DNA of 38,294 nt from Syntrophorhabdus sp. (GCA_012719415.1 JAAYAK010000111.1:1-38294), one strand, 5' to 3'. Shown: positions 1 through 8,090, counted from the stretch's first letter. The notes: generated from the letters alone by a model not told the origin. A program made the numbers and translations.

Positions 1-72
1 CCTCTTCCCCCGTCATTCCGGCACCCCTCTTCCCCCGTCATTCCGGCACCCCTCTTCCCCCGTCATTCCGGC
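1..72. repeat. 25-bp tandem repeat, 2.9 copies
   Basis: Three head-to-tail copies of a 25-bp unit begin at 1, 26 and 51. The third runs into a palindromic element at 62-88 after 22 bases. Each unit contains the half-site GTCATTCCGGC, so the array looks like repeated partial copies of that palindromic repeat. The array touches the window edge and may extend further left. The units abut with no spacers, so this is not CRISPR. Confidence 0.85.
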
Positions 73-88
73 GAAGGCCGGAATCTAG
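62..88 (+). repeat. dispersed REP-like palindromic repeat, copy A
   Basis: The core ATTCCGGC-GAAG-GCCGGAAT is an 8-bp perfect stem with a 4-base loop. A second copy, 25 of 27 bases identical, lies inverted at 10603-10629. Similar 'GTCATTCCGGCGAAGGCCGGAAT' style elements are common between genes in GC-rich proteobacteria. No gene is associated with it here. Confidence 0.8.
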
Positions 89-294
89 GAGGAGCATCGT
101 CGCAAGGAAAAGTCAACGACGAGAGACCAAGGCTTGACCAAAGGATGGGTCCCCGATATTCTCCTTCAGATACGGATACTTAGACACTGATTCGAGGTTC
201 TCCTGGGCAGTTTTCCGGGAGGCGGTACGAGGACCGAAAGAGGGCGGGAACATTGGGGGGATTGTGGTGTATACTTTCTTTGTGGGAGGTGATC
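89..294. other. intergenic stretch, no gene seen
   Basis: I see no convincing coding region here; the 113-residue opposite-strand reading frame (180-521) has no family resemblance or ribosome site. The only signals are a TATACT box at 270-275 without a clear -35 and a strong Shine-Dalgarno at about 285-290, both just before the small ORF at 295. Confidence 0.5.
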
Positions 295-507
295 ATGAAA
301 GAAACGAAAACGTCACCGACGACAAAACTGGACGTGCGGGGTATCAAGGCAAGGAAGGACTGGATGGAGCACTGGACGCACAATACGACAGAGTACCTGC
401 AGCCGTCTGTCATCAAACGTTCGTTAAGATCATGGCAGGGTGTGGCCAGGAGCGGCTTGCGGCCTCCGAAGGCGACACCGAAGCACACAGGTGGACAAAG
501 AGGCTGA
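295..507 (+). CDS. possible small protein, 70 aa, unknown
   Basis: The ATG at 295 follows an excellent Shine-Dalgarno (GGAGGTGATC directly before it), which is why I choose it over the upstream in-frame start at 253. The 70-residue product starts MKETKTSPTTKLDVRGIKAR, is basic and tryptophan-containing, and ends in a Gly/Gln/Arg-rich tail. It has no signal peptide, membrane segment or family I recognise. It lies 245 bases upstream of the PP-loop enzyme on the same strand and could be a small partner of it; that is speculation. An overlapping frame (264-542) is also open, so this could equally be a non-coding stretch or a gene remnant. Confidence 0.4.
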   Translation: MKETKTSPTTKLDVRGIKARKDWMEHWTHNTTEYLQPSVIKRSLRSWQGVARSGLRPPKATPKHTGGQRG

Positions 508-638
508 TAAGGTCGATCCACGGTACGATGAATAGAGAGTGACCGGCCTCGGATGATAGCCGGAGCCTTGTTGTTCCTGGAAGAGCATCATCTTCTACCA
601 GGGTTCGCGGGCGCCGTATCCTTGTCCCTCAAGCGGTA

Positions 639-675
639 TACAGACCAGACTGACTGGTGAACATATCTGTCTGTA
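639..675. promoter_or_regulatory. nested inverted repeats, possible operator
   Basis: An inner repeat ACCAG-ACTGA-CTGGT (644-658) sits inside an outer pair TACAGAC (639-645) and GTCTGTA (669-675). The arrangement lies 78-114 bases before the PP-loop enzyme start and resembles sites bound by TetR-type dimers. No regulator gene is adjacent, so the role is inferred from symmetry only. Confidence 0.3.
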
Positions 676-752
676 CTATCCAGTAGTATTTGACCCTGGT
701 TCACGGAAACGGTAAACTCGGTTCAAAAAAGCAACGAGACAGGGAGCGAGCT

Positions 753-2219
753 ATGAGGACACTTGAGCGTCCGGTTCTGCAGTACCGATGGCAGGTCAAA
801 GAAACGAAGACGGGGCCGCAGCTTGTCTATTTCGGGTTGCGCAATCCGCCGCATCACACGCAGGCTATCATCCCCTTACCCCCTCAACTGGCGGATCGCC
901 TGCGATCCCTCGACGGCCGGACTGCCGCGAAGGACCTGCCGTCAGATCTTACGGATCATGAAATGTACACCCGGTTGGTCGCGGAAGGCATTATAGTGGA
1001 TGCGCGCGAGGTCCGTCAACCGTCCACCAGGGACAACTTCCGGCAGTGCGTCCGCTGCGTCACCAACGACTACGTTCTGCCCGGCCTGGAATTCGACGAA
1101 AAGGGGTTGTGCGCATTGTGCCAGTGTTACGAACTGGCAGAAAGGTCGGGACAGGGCGTGGCACTGCAGGAGGGCATCACGGACGAGGACCTCATCCGGA
1201 TATCCTCGGAGAACACCGGTTCACGCTTCGACGCCATGGTCCTGTACACCGGCGGCAAGGACTCCACGTACCTGCTCTGGTACCTGGCCAAGAGACTCAA
1301 GCTTCGTGTCCTCGTCGCCTCCTGGAACATGCCCTACACAAACGACACATGCAGGGAGAATATGGTCCGGGCCATGCGGTTGCTTCCCGATGTGGAATTC
1401 GTCGACCGCACCTTGCCCTCACGCATGGTCCGGCAGGCCATGCGTGACCAGTTCGAGCGTGTCGGCTGGCCCTGCCTTTGCCCGACGGTGGCCCATGCGC
1501 TTTTCTACCCCCTTGCGGTGCAGGAGAACATTCCATTGATCATGCACGGGGTCGAAGAGGTGCAGATGGCGGTCATGAACTACGTGATGACCGAGATCAG
1601 GACGGGACAGGCCCGCACGGAACGGGTCTTAGACCATCGGGCCGACACATTGAACTTCCTGCGGATGGTCGCGAGGGTCTCTGAACCCCCGCAGCCTTAT
1701 TCCTTGACCGCCGACCTCACGCGGCACATGTCTTCCGTCAGCGAACTTCTGGCCCCTGTTTACAAACCCCTCAACGACATTCTGACCATGGCGGAGGGCG
1801 ATCCGGGCATGCCGATCCCCATTCTCCACCGCCTGAAGTCCAACACCGCCTATGGCTCGTGGGCAAAGGCCGTCGAGCTTATCAAGCAGCAAATGGACTG
1901 GCGCATGCCGCCGGGACAGAAAGGGTTGCTGCACACCAGTTGCCGCCTTGAAAAGGTCAAAGACCATTGCCAGTTCAAGCGCTTCCAGAGCGCGAGGAGC
2001 ACATTCCTGCCCCAGGCCATCGTCGAACTCGGCGCGGGCGTCTATTTCGGACTTCTTTCCCGGGAAGATGCCTTGGAGGAACTGCAGGAAGCGGGATATT
2101 ACAATGAACCTCAGGTACTGTCCGAACTGACCCGCGATCTCGGCATCGATCCCGGTGGGGGGCGGGCGCCGGGTGAAATGTCATGGACCCTGGGGAATTG
2201 CACCGGGTGTTCCACGTAA
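753..2219 (+). CDS. PP-loop ATPase with zinc-ribbon and N-terminal winged-helix-like region
   Basis: The 488-residue protein carries the PP-loop YTGGKDS at 165-171, the ATP-pyrophosphatase signature of the adenine nucleotide alpha-hydrolase superfamily (N-acetyl sugar amidotransferases, ExsB/QueC, TtcA). Just before it are C99-x2-C102 and C120-x2-C123 (plus C125), a zinc-ribbon arrangement like that of sugar amidotransferases. Residues 1-95 look like a PqqD/RRE-type winged helix (PLPPQLADRLRSLDG followed by a VAEGIIV turn). The protein ends in C483-x2-C486 two residues from the C-terminus. I chose ATG 753 because AGGGAG precedes it; an in-frame TTG lies at 690. The reaction is probably ATP-dependent adenylation of a carboxyl, amide or carbonyl group; the substrate is unknown. 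trmO follows at 30 bases. Confidence 0.8.
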   Translation: MRTLERPVLQYRWQVKETKTGPQLVYFGLRNPPHHTQAIIPLPPQLADRLRSLDGRTAAKDLPSDLTDHEMYTRLVAEGIIVDAREVRQPSTRDNFRQCVRCVTNDYVLPGLEFDEKGLCALCQCYELAERSGQGVALQEGITDEDLIRISSENTGSRFDAMVLYTGGKDSTYLLWYLAKRLKLRVLVASWNMPYTNDTCRENMVRAMRLLPDVEFVDRTLPSRMVRQAMRDQFERVGWPCLCPTVAHALFYPLAVQENIPLIMHGVEEVQMAVMNYVMTEIRTGQARTERVLDHRADTLNFLRMVARVSEPPQPYSLTADLTRHMSSVSELLAPVYKPLNDILTMAEGDPGMPIPILHRLKSNTAYGSWAKAVELIKQQMDWRMPPGQKGLLHTSCRLEKVKDHCQFKRFQSARSTFLPQAIVELGAGVYFGLLSREDALEELQEAGYYNEPQVLSELTRDLGIDPGGGRAPGEMSWTLGNCTGCST

Positions 2220-2249
2220 AAGGAACAAGGGCAGAGGGATTCCGAAAGA

Positions 2250-2666
2250 ATGAACGAGACCATTTTTGAGATCAGACGGATAGGGGTGATACGTTCGAGG
2301 CTGTCAAGCCGGGAGGAGGCCCCCAATCAGGGAAGCGAAGGCGCGCCTGACGCGTGGATCGACGTGGACCCCGCCTTTACGGAGGGCCTTCAGGGTATCG
2401 CGGCGGGCAGCGACGTTATCGTGGTCACATGGTTTCACCTGTCCCGCCGTGATCTGTTGAAGGTGCATCCCCGAGGGGACCGCACCAGGCCCGTGACCGG
2501 GGTCTTCTCCACGCGCTCTCCCGACAGGCCAAACCCTCTTGGCCTTCATCGCGTCACAGTCATGGAGATCACCGGGAACAGGGTAAGGGTGGCACCCCTG
2601 GAAGCCATCGACGGAACACCGGTCGTGGACATCAAGCCCGTGCTGCCGCAATCGGCGGACTCATAA
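2250..2666 (+). CDS. trmO: TrmO-like tRNA (t6A37) N6-methyltransferase
   Basis: The 138-residue protein matches the TrmO/YaeB (UPF0066) family, S-adenosylmethionine-dependent beta-barrel enzymes that methylate N6-threonylcarbamoyladenosine at position 37 of tRNAs. Diagnostic sequence is GVFSTRSPDRPNPLGLHRV (residues about 85-103), with the N-terminal IGVIRS and 'EAPNQG' segment. It has only the barrel and lacks the C-terminal extension of E. coli TrmO (about 235 residues); short versions are common in bacteria and archaea, where the substrate may differ. GAGGG lies about 12 bases before the ATG. It sits 30 bases after the PP-loop gene and converges on the CHAT gene with a 20-base gap. Confidence 0.85.
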   Translation: MNETIFEIRRIGVIRSRLSSREEAPNQGSEGAPDAWIDVDPAFTEGLQGIAAGSDVIVVTWFHLSRRDLLKVHPRGDRTRPVTGVFSTRSPDRPNPLGLHRVTVMEITGNRVRVAPLEAIDGTPVVDIKPVLPQSADS

Positions 2667-2686
2667 CAATTCGACCAGGGATGCCG

Positions 2687-5041
2687 TTATCTGGCGGAGC
2701 CGGTCAGTTCGAAGGCGGCCCAGAAGAAGGGGTGGCCGTATTTCTCTTTTGTCTTCAGCTGCGCGCGCCTCAAGGCCTCCTGCTTGTTCGTTGCCTTCAG
2801 GGCGCTGTAGAACTCCGTCATAAGGTGTGACGTTGCCATGTCGTCGACCTTCCAGAGGCTCGACACGACGGTGCTGCTTCCCGCGTACAGGAAGCCGCGC
2901 GTCAGACCCACCACGTCATCGCCGTTTGCCACCTTGCCGAGCCCCGTTTCGCACGCGCTCAAGGTGACAAGGTCCGCCTCGAACCGCATCGAGTAGAGGT
3001 TGTCGACGGTGAGCCTCCCGTCGCTCTGCCCGTCGCGGGCAAGGAGCAGGGCCGACTTGAGGGGCGCGTCGGGATCGAACTGGCCATGAGTGGCGAGATG
3101 TATGTAGTTGAAGCCGGTGCCGAACTTCCTCAGGGCAGTCTCCGTCGCTTTTTCACGCACGAGGACCATCGATCCGGCACGGGACGCGGCCACGGCCACA
3201 GCTTCATTCTGGGCGTACTTGAGATCGTACTTCGGATCGCCGAGGTCGGGGTTGCCGAAGGCAAAAATGCCGGGGCGGTCGGACGATCTCCTGGTCCTCA
3301 GGTACTTGCTCACGCTCGCGCTCGGCAGCATGCGGATGCCGCAGCGTTCGATGAGGTAGCGCTGGCCGTCGTGGAGCGCGCTAAAGGGAAGATAGTGGAG
3401 CACGCCGTGGGGAACGATCACCAGGTTCGGCTTGGCGAGGCTGCCTTCGACGGAACCCAGGATCTGTTTGTAGAGACGCCGGCACAGAGGCAGGGGATCG
3501 CCGGAGCGGGGGTCAGCGATAAGGCTTCGAAGAAGGCGGATGTCATCGACAAGAGGCCCCTTCTTCACCCTGGTCGATCTCAACGTGCCGTCGGACAGGA
3601 GAAAGATGTAGATGTCGTTGTCGTCGTAGTAGTACTCGACAAGCGCTTCATCGGCACCGATGAGACGCTGAAGCTCGGCGAGGGGAAGGGATGTGACGCT
3701 GACAAGAGAAGCCAGTTCGGGAGACTGCCCCCGTATCTGTTCTCTCGTCTCAACACTGCGCGTGCGGTTCTGTGAGCTCGAGGGAGAAAGGTCCTGGATC
3801 ACTGCCTCCTGTTCTTCCCTCTTGATGATGCCCAGCAGGTGAAGCACCTTTTCCCTGTCCGCGCCCGCGACGGAGAAGTCCTGTTTCTCCGCCAGGAGAT
3901 CGACGAGGGTCCTTGACTTCGAGCGTTCAACGTAGTCGAAGGCGGCCTCGTACTGCCCGCTCGCGTGGAATGAGGCTATCAACCGCCTGTACGCTTCCTG
4001 CTTGTCCCCGACGAACCCGATCTTGTTCGTTTCCGTGTTGATGGTGGAACGCTGGGACTCGATCACCTCGATCGCCCGGCGGTAGAGATCAATGGCCTCG
4101 GGGAGCCTGCCCTGCTTCTCGGCGACCCGGCCCCTCTCAAAGAGGGTGAGCCAGTAGATCTCGCCGTTATCGGCGATCCGGGCGTTCCGCAGCATGACGT
4201 CAAGGGTCTTCCCTGCCTCCTCGAGATTGCCGAGTTCCGAGAGGCATTTGCCCCGGATCATCAATTTCGGCAGCGTGAGATAGACTGTCTCCACGGCATC
4301 GTCTCCCGAGTATCCCCAGGCTACGTTGTTGATGAACCATACCGACCGCGCGAGGATGCTGTCCTCGTCCTTGACGTATTCGAAGGCCTTATTGTACTGG
4401 CCGAGCGCCATGTTGACCCTTGCCAGCGCGTTGGCGCGAAACGTGGTTGTGAAGGCGATGCCCATAAAGCCCAGCGAGAAATTCTCCAGTTCTTCGGCCT
4501 GTGTCCTGGCGCTTTTCGTGTCTCCACCCAGGGCGTGTGCCAATCCCAGGGTGCCCATGAGCGACAGGCGATAGATCTTGGGGGACCATATCCCCGTCGT
4601 CATGTGGTCGCGCACCTTGCCGAGGGCCGTCTTTGCCTCCCTGACGGCCTCATTGTACTGGCCGAGTTCGATGAGCGCCTCGGCCCGAAGCATGTTGGGC
4701 AGGGGTGTCCCGTCAGAGTTCGCCACGAAGAGTTTGTCCGTTTCCAGGACGTAGTCACCCGACTGGACGCGTTTTTCCAGCTTGTCGAGGCAGTCAAAGA
4801 GCTTGTTGTATCTTTTCAGCCTTGAGTACGCAACGCACAGATAACCCAGCAGCGACGCGTCGGGTTCCTTCTGCGAGGCCGCAAGCCTCTGTTCCGCCGC
4901 TTTCTCCAGGTCCCTGTAACGCCCCAGCATCTGAAGGTCCGTCAGCGTCGCCGCGTCAGCGAAGACGCACCAGAAGAGCGTGCACACGACCGCCACGATG
5001 ATGACGGGATAATACTGTGAAGGTACCCTGCGCATTCTCAT
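2687..5041 (-). CDS. exported TPR-CHAT domain protein
   Basis: The 784-residue protein has an N-terminal signal peptide or anchor (basic MRMRR, hydrophobic stretch, FADAA cleavage-like site at about 30). Helical tetratricopeptide-like repeats follow over residues about 40-400 (for example EALIELGQYNEAVREAKTAL). The C-terminal third is a CHAT domain, a caspase/separase-fold protease. The predicted catalytic pair is visible: His652 in HLATHG and Cys697 in LSACETG, followed by the conserved GLTRGFLYAG and SLWKVDD blocks. The leader suggests a periplasmic or surface location, unlike craspase-type CHAT enzymes. GGGGG lies about 5 bases before the start. The gene is monocistronic with its own promoter at 5099-5127. 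The substrate is unknown. Confidence 0.88.
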   Translation of the reverse strand: MRMRRVPSQYYPVIIVAVVCTLFWCVFADAATLTDLQMLGRYRDLEKAAEQRLAASQKEPDASLLGYLCVAYSRLKRYNKLFDCLDKLEKRVQSGDYVLETDKLFVANSDGTPLPNMLRAEALIELGQYNEAVREAKTALGKVRDHMTTGIWSPKIYRLSLMGTLGLAHALGGDTKSARTQAEELENFSLGFMGIAFTTTFRANALARVNMALGQYNKAFEYVKDEDSILARSVWFINNVAWGYSGDDAVETVYLTLPKLMIRGKCLSELGNLEEAGKTLDVMLRNARIADNGEIYWLTLFERGRVAEKQGRLPEAIDLYRRAIEVIESQRSTINTETNKIGFVGDKQEAYRRLIASFHASGQYEAAFDYVERSKSRTLVDLLAEKQDFSVAGADREKVLHLLGIIKREEQEAVIQDLSPSSSQNRTRSVETREQIRGQSPELASLVSVTSLPLAELQRLIGADEALVEYYYDDNDIYIFLLSDGTLRSTRVKKGPLVDDIRLLRSLIADPRSGDPLPLCRRLYKQILGSVEGSLAKPNLVIVPHGVLHYLPFSALHDGQRYLIERCGIRMLPSASVSKYLRTRRSSDRPGIFAFGNPDLGDPKYDLKYAQNEAVAVAASRAGSMVLVREKATETALRKFGTGFNYIHLATHGQFDPDAPLKSALLLARDGQSDGRLTVDNLYSMRFEADLVTLSACETGLGKVANGDDVVGLTRGFLYAGSSTVVSSLWKVDDMATSHLMTEFYSALKATNKQEALRRAQLKTKEKYGHPFFWAAFELTGSAR

Positions 5042-5351
5042 CTACCCCCTTCCGCCAGGCCAGACCGGGCAATGGTGACAGTGATCCCTGCTAGGTGAAT
5101 AGTATCCCCTTCCTCCAGACGTGTCAATCATTGTGACGTACCCTTGGTTCGGGGCGGAGATGGTTCCAGTCAAGGCGTGAAAGTTGGAGGGCCGGGGAAG
5201 CACCATGACTCAGACACAGCACATGGAGCGTCCTCCGGAATGTTCTGTTATGCAGCAAATATGGTCGAGATGGCACGTCATGGGGTAAAGGAGCGGAGGT
5301 CACAGAAGAGAGTGTGAAGGTCCGAAGAGCAACGCTGCAGGCGCCTGGTGC
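5042..5351. other. intergenic region between two minus-strand genes
   Basis: This 310-base gap holds the CHAT promoter at 5099-5127. A 27-codon plus-strand reading frame (5204-5287) starts after GGGGAAG, but I do not regard it as a supported gene. I see no clear terminator for the DUF364 gene or any other structure. Confidence 0.5.
5099..5127 (-). promoter_or_regulatory. sigma70-type promoter of the CHAT gene
   Basis: On the minus strand a perfect -35 TTGACA (5122-5127) is followed after 17 bases by TACTAT (5099-5104). Transcription would start near 5092, about 50 bases before the CHAT start codon. Confidence 0.6.
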
Positions 5352-6179
5352 TTACCTGTTATTGAGAATGGTTCTGTAGGTGTTCTTCTGGAAGCAGGTT
5401 TTCAGAGTGCTGTCCTCCCAGCGTTCTCTCTCTGAGAGCCGCCGCAGGAAATCCGTGCTGTCCTTTACCACCCTGCCGCCCACCACGTCAACGCCGCACG
5501 CAAAAAGCGGGTCGGGGAAGTATCCGGCGGTAGGGCCGACGACGGATATGAAGGTATCCGGCGAGCAGTGCTGGAGAATGTCATCCAGCGAATTGTTCAG
5601 CACTGTGGTGCCGGTGCACAGTATCTTGTTGCACCCGGCGAGGCGCGTTATGTCCGTCGTGATCGGGATGTCGTGGTATTTTTCTGCCAGGTGTTCCCGT
5701 TTCTCGATGATGACCAGTTCGGCGCCAGCCTTTCTGATAGTGTTGACGAGCCCGGAAAAAAGGCCGACCATGCCGATCCTGTCCTCTTTGTTGACCGAGA
5801 TCAGTCCCAAAGGATTGGTGGTATGATCGAGCGGGAAATTGGTCTCTTTCATAACATACTGACAGATGGCGTTGATCGAGGCCATGCCGATCATTTCTCT
5901 CACAGGATCGTCACCGCCGAATTCAAAGGCGAATTCCTGCGGATATCTCCCTGTCAGCTCACCCGGCTGCAGGGCATTGTACGCTCCTTCCTCACTGTCG
6001 GGAAGAAGAATGTAGCTGATGCCGGTGGCCCCTCCTCTCAGGACGAGCGCCATGAACTGCGAATCCTTCGGTTGTCCGCCTCTATAAAAAGGAGGAAGGA
6101 AAACGGCCTCTACGGGGGGAATCGAAAAACTGTTTTCCAGCTGGCCGACCATCTTCTTGAATTCATCTTTCAAACTCAT
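5352..6179 (-). CDS. DUF364/DUF4213-type protein, putative metal-binding
   Basis: The 275-residue protein resembles the DUF4213-DUF364 family, whose C-terminal DUF364 domain is described as a putative heavy-metal chelation domain. Supporting sequence is the conserved region around NPLGLISV, the VGLFSGLV glycine turn, the TDITRLAGCNKILCTGTTVLN segment (residues about 180-200) and PTAGYFPDPLFACGVDVVGG near the C-terminus. There is no signal peptide. I start it at ATG 6179, preceded by GGAGAGGGA, because the 25 residues upstream (to 6254) overlap a hairpin and look non-coding. It is 81 bases downstream of the Tat flavoprotein gene on the same strand and may be partly co-transcribed. Its biochemical role is unknown. 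Confidence 0.75.
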   Translation of the reverse strand: MSLKDEFKKMVGQLENSFSIPPVEAVFLPPFYRGGQPKDSQFMALVLRGGATGISYILLPDSEEGAYNALQPGELTGRYPQEFAFEFGGDDPVREMIGMASINAICQYVMKETNFPLDHTTNPLGLISVNKEDRIGMVGLFSGLVNTIRKAGAELVIIEKREHLAEKYHDIPITTDITRLAGCNKILCTGTTVLNNSLDDILQHCSPDTFISVVGPTAGYFPDPLFACGVDVVGGRVVKDSTDFLRRLSERERWEDSTLKTCFQKNTYRTILNNR

Positions 6180-6224
6180 TGGGTCCCTCTCCTGCCTGTC
6201 AAGCGTGACTTTTTTTGAGTAAGG

Positions 6225-6252
6225 GAGGAAGCGGGGTTTTCCCCGCTTCCTC
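6225..6252. terminator. 12-bp hairpin between flavoprotein and DUF364 genes
   Basis: A perfect inverted repeat (arms 6225-6236 and 6241-6252, loop TTTT) lies just after the flavoprotein stop codon. On the minus strand the hairpin is followed by A-rich rather than U-rich sequence, so it is not a classical intrinsic terminator. It may act as a 3' stabiliser or attenuate transcription into the next gene. Confidence 0.6.
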
Positions 6253-6260
6253 ACGTTGAT

Positions 6261-7883
6261 CTACCTGGCCGGAGTCTGCGGCGGCTCCGCGGCTGCGTTC
6301 TTCCCGGCGATGCGGCCGAACGCCAGAAGATCGGCAATCGCTCCTCCGCTGCCGGGGTACCGGGCGCCGAAGAATCCCACCGAATCGCGTCCCGCGGCAT
6401 AGAGCCTTGGAATGACCGTGCCAAAGGTGTCGATCACCTGGGCCCTGGTATTGATCTTCAGCCCACCGTCATGGCATACCATCCCGACGTGTATCTTGAA
6501 GGCGTAGAATGGCGGTTTCTTGAGGGGGGCAAGCCCTTTCTTTCTGCCGAATTCCGCATCCTTGCCCTTTTCGGCGTTTGTATTGTAAGTGGAAAGGGTC
6601 TTTTCGAGGGATGCCGCATCGATGCCGATACTCCTGGCGAGTTCACCGATGGTTTCCCCTTTCCAGACGTACTTTCCGGTGACACCCTTTTCCATATCCC
6701 TCGGATCAACGCCAAGGGCGAGGGTCCTTGTCGGCTCTATGCCCTTGGGTACCATATCGAGGGCCTTCTTGACCGCCTCTGAATCAAAAACGCAATAGGC
6801 CGTCGTTGCCTTCTTCTTGAACATTTCCTCGCTTACCAGCACGTAATAAGCGCCCTCGTTGCAGAACCGTGTGCCATCCTCTCTGACATAGATGTTCGGC
6901 AGACCCCAGATGTTGATGTACACGATCCCACCCATCTTGTGGCCGGGGAACATCACGGACGGCAAAAATCCACCGGTGTTGAGGCATGCCATTGCCGCGC
7001 CGGACAACATACCCATACGGTAACCATCGCCTGTCGCGGTGAGGCTTCCGGCAGGCACGGTGAGCGCAACGTCGGGTGAGTAGTCCTGCAGCCACCTCTT
7101 CGTGGCATCTCCCGACATCACACCACCCGTTGCAAGAACCACCGCCTTTTTCGCTCGTATGCTGGTAACCTTCCCGGACCTTTTTGCCATGATCCCGATC
7201 ACTTCGTTGTTGGTATCCGTGGTGGCGGGACGCGTGATCAGTTTCAACCCTTCCGTGTTCGTCATGATCCTGACGTTCTTGTGTGCTCTTACCGCGTTAT
7301 GAAGTGCCCTGAAAAGCGCTCCTCCCGTTCCCTTGACCCTGTGGCCCCTTTTCACGGCGGGAGTGATCCTGGTGTATTCGGGTTCATCTTCCATACCGCT
7401 CATGGCAAGGAGATCTTTCGGAAATTCAGCTCCGAGACCCTCAAGCCAGGCGATGTTCTCAGCTGACATGTCGCAGACAACCTTGACCAGTGCGTCGTCT
7501 GCTCTTCCCTGTCCGCAAGCCTTGATGTATTTGAACATTTCCTGTGCCGTGTCGTTTATGCCCGCGCTCTTCTGCAGCGGGGTACCGGCAGCCAGCACGA
7601 TGCCGCCGGAGATGGCTGTTGAGCCACCGGGAACAGGAGTTTTTTCGAGTATAACGACGGAAGAGCCTGCCTTGGCCGCTTCGATGGCGGCACAGGCGCC
7701 CGCACCACCAAAACCGACCACCACGACATCGGTCTCCATGTCCCATTTCTTTGGCAACGGAGCGGCTTCGGAGCCGGAACGGGTCCCGCCGGCAAGCAGC
7801 GCGGCCCCCGCGAGCCCTATGCCAGCAACAAACTGCCTTCTTGAAACCTTACCCGAGGGTTTTGAGCGATCATCTGTGTCCAT
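6261..7883 (-). CDS. Tat-exported FAD-dependent oxidoreductase (fumarate reductase/KstD-like)
   Basis: The 540-residue flavoprotein has a twin-arginine leader (SRRQF, R15-R16, then a hydrophobic Ala/Gly stretch to about 40). The FAD Rossmann motif GFGGAG is at 57-62, followed by a long helix and ILEK. The GGSTAISGG block at about 90 and C-terminal GGAIADLLAFGRIAG are typical of the FAD-binding-2 family (fumarate reductase flavoproteins, 3-ketosteroid dehydrogenases, urocanate reductases). It lacks a multihaem c-type domain, so its electron partner must be separate. Substrate cannot be told from sequence; reduction or oxidation of an activated C=C bond is the usual reaction. AGGAGGT lies 5 bases before the ATG. 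Confidence 0.88.
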   Translation of the reverse strand: MDTDDRSKPSGKVSRRQFVAGIGLAGAALLAGGTRSGSEAAPLPKKWDMETDVVVVGFGGAGACAAIEAAKAGSSVVILEKTPVPGGSTAISGGIVLAAGTPLQKSAGINDTAQEMFKYIKACGQGRADDALVKVVCDMSAENIAWLEGLGAEFPKDLLAMSGMEDEPEYTRITPAVKRGHRVKGTGGALFRALHNAVRAHKNVRIMTNTEGLKLITRPATTDTNNEVIGIMAKRSGKVTSIRAKKAVVLATGGVMSGDATKRWLQDYSPDVALTVPAGSLTATGDGYRMGMLSGAAMACLNTGGFLPSVMFPGHKMGGIVYINIWGLPNIYVREDGTRFCNEGAYYVLVSEEMFKKKATTAYCVFDSEAVKKALDMVPKGIEPTRTLALGVDPRDMEKGVTGKYVWKGETIGELARSIGIDAASLEKTLSTYNTNAEKGKDAEFGRKKGLAPLKKPPFYAFKIHVGMVCHDGGLKINTRAQVIDTFGTVIPRLYAAGRDSVGFFGARYPGSGGAIADLLAFGRIAGKNAAAEPPQTPAR

Positions 7884-7921
7884 GTAAACCTCCTCATAAG
7901 TTGTATGATATCGCTACGGTA

Positions 7922-7950
7922 ATTCTACTCCTTCCGAAATCGCCCGTCAA
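7922..7950 (-). promoter_or_regulatory. sigma70-type promoter of the flavoprotein gene
   Basis: On the minus strand TTGACG (7945-7950) is followed after 17 bases by TAGAAT (7922-7927), about 39 bases before the start codon. The -35 lies inside a short CCCGT-TTGA-ACGGG type symmetry (7943-7955) that could be an operator. Confidence 0.6.
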
Positions 7951-8029
7951 ACGGGCAGACCGCCGTCAGTATCATTGTGTATCATTTGGGGATGAAGCGG
8001 ATAGCATCTGGCCAACACCATCCAGCGGC

Positions 8030-8090
8030 CATCATTACTCGGTTAAGCCTGGCAGGAAGGAGAATGTGAAAATCGAAAGGATGTCCCGTC
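8030..8090 (+). repeat. imperfect direct repeat flanking the Fic gene, left copy
   Basis: This about 61-base element begins CATCATTACTCGG and includes the shared core GCCTGGCAGGAA. It matches 9869-9930 in the same orientation at roughly 80-85% by eye with two single-base gaps. The two copies lie on opposite sides of the Fic gene. Confidence 0.8.

Noticed and set aside
1-72. CRISPR-like tandem repeats
   Set aside because: The 25-base units abut with no unique spacers and no cas genes are present.
690-752. TTG start extending the PP-loop protein by 21 residues
   Set aside because: The extension is highly charged and has no Shine-Dalgarno, whereas ATG 753 has a good one and gives a sensible N-terminus.
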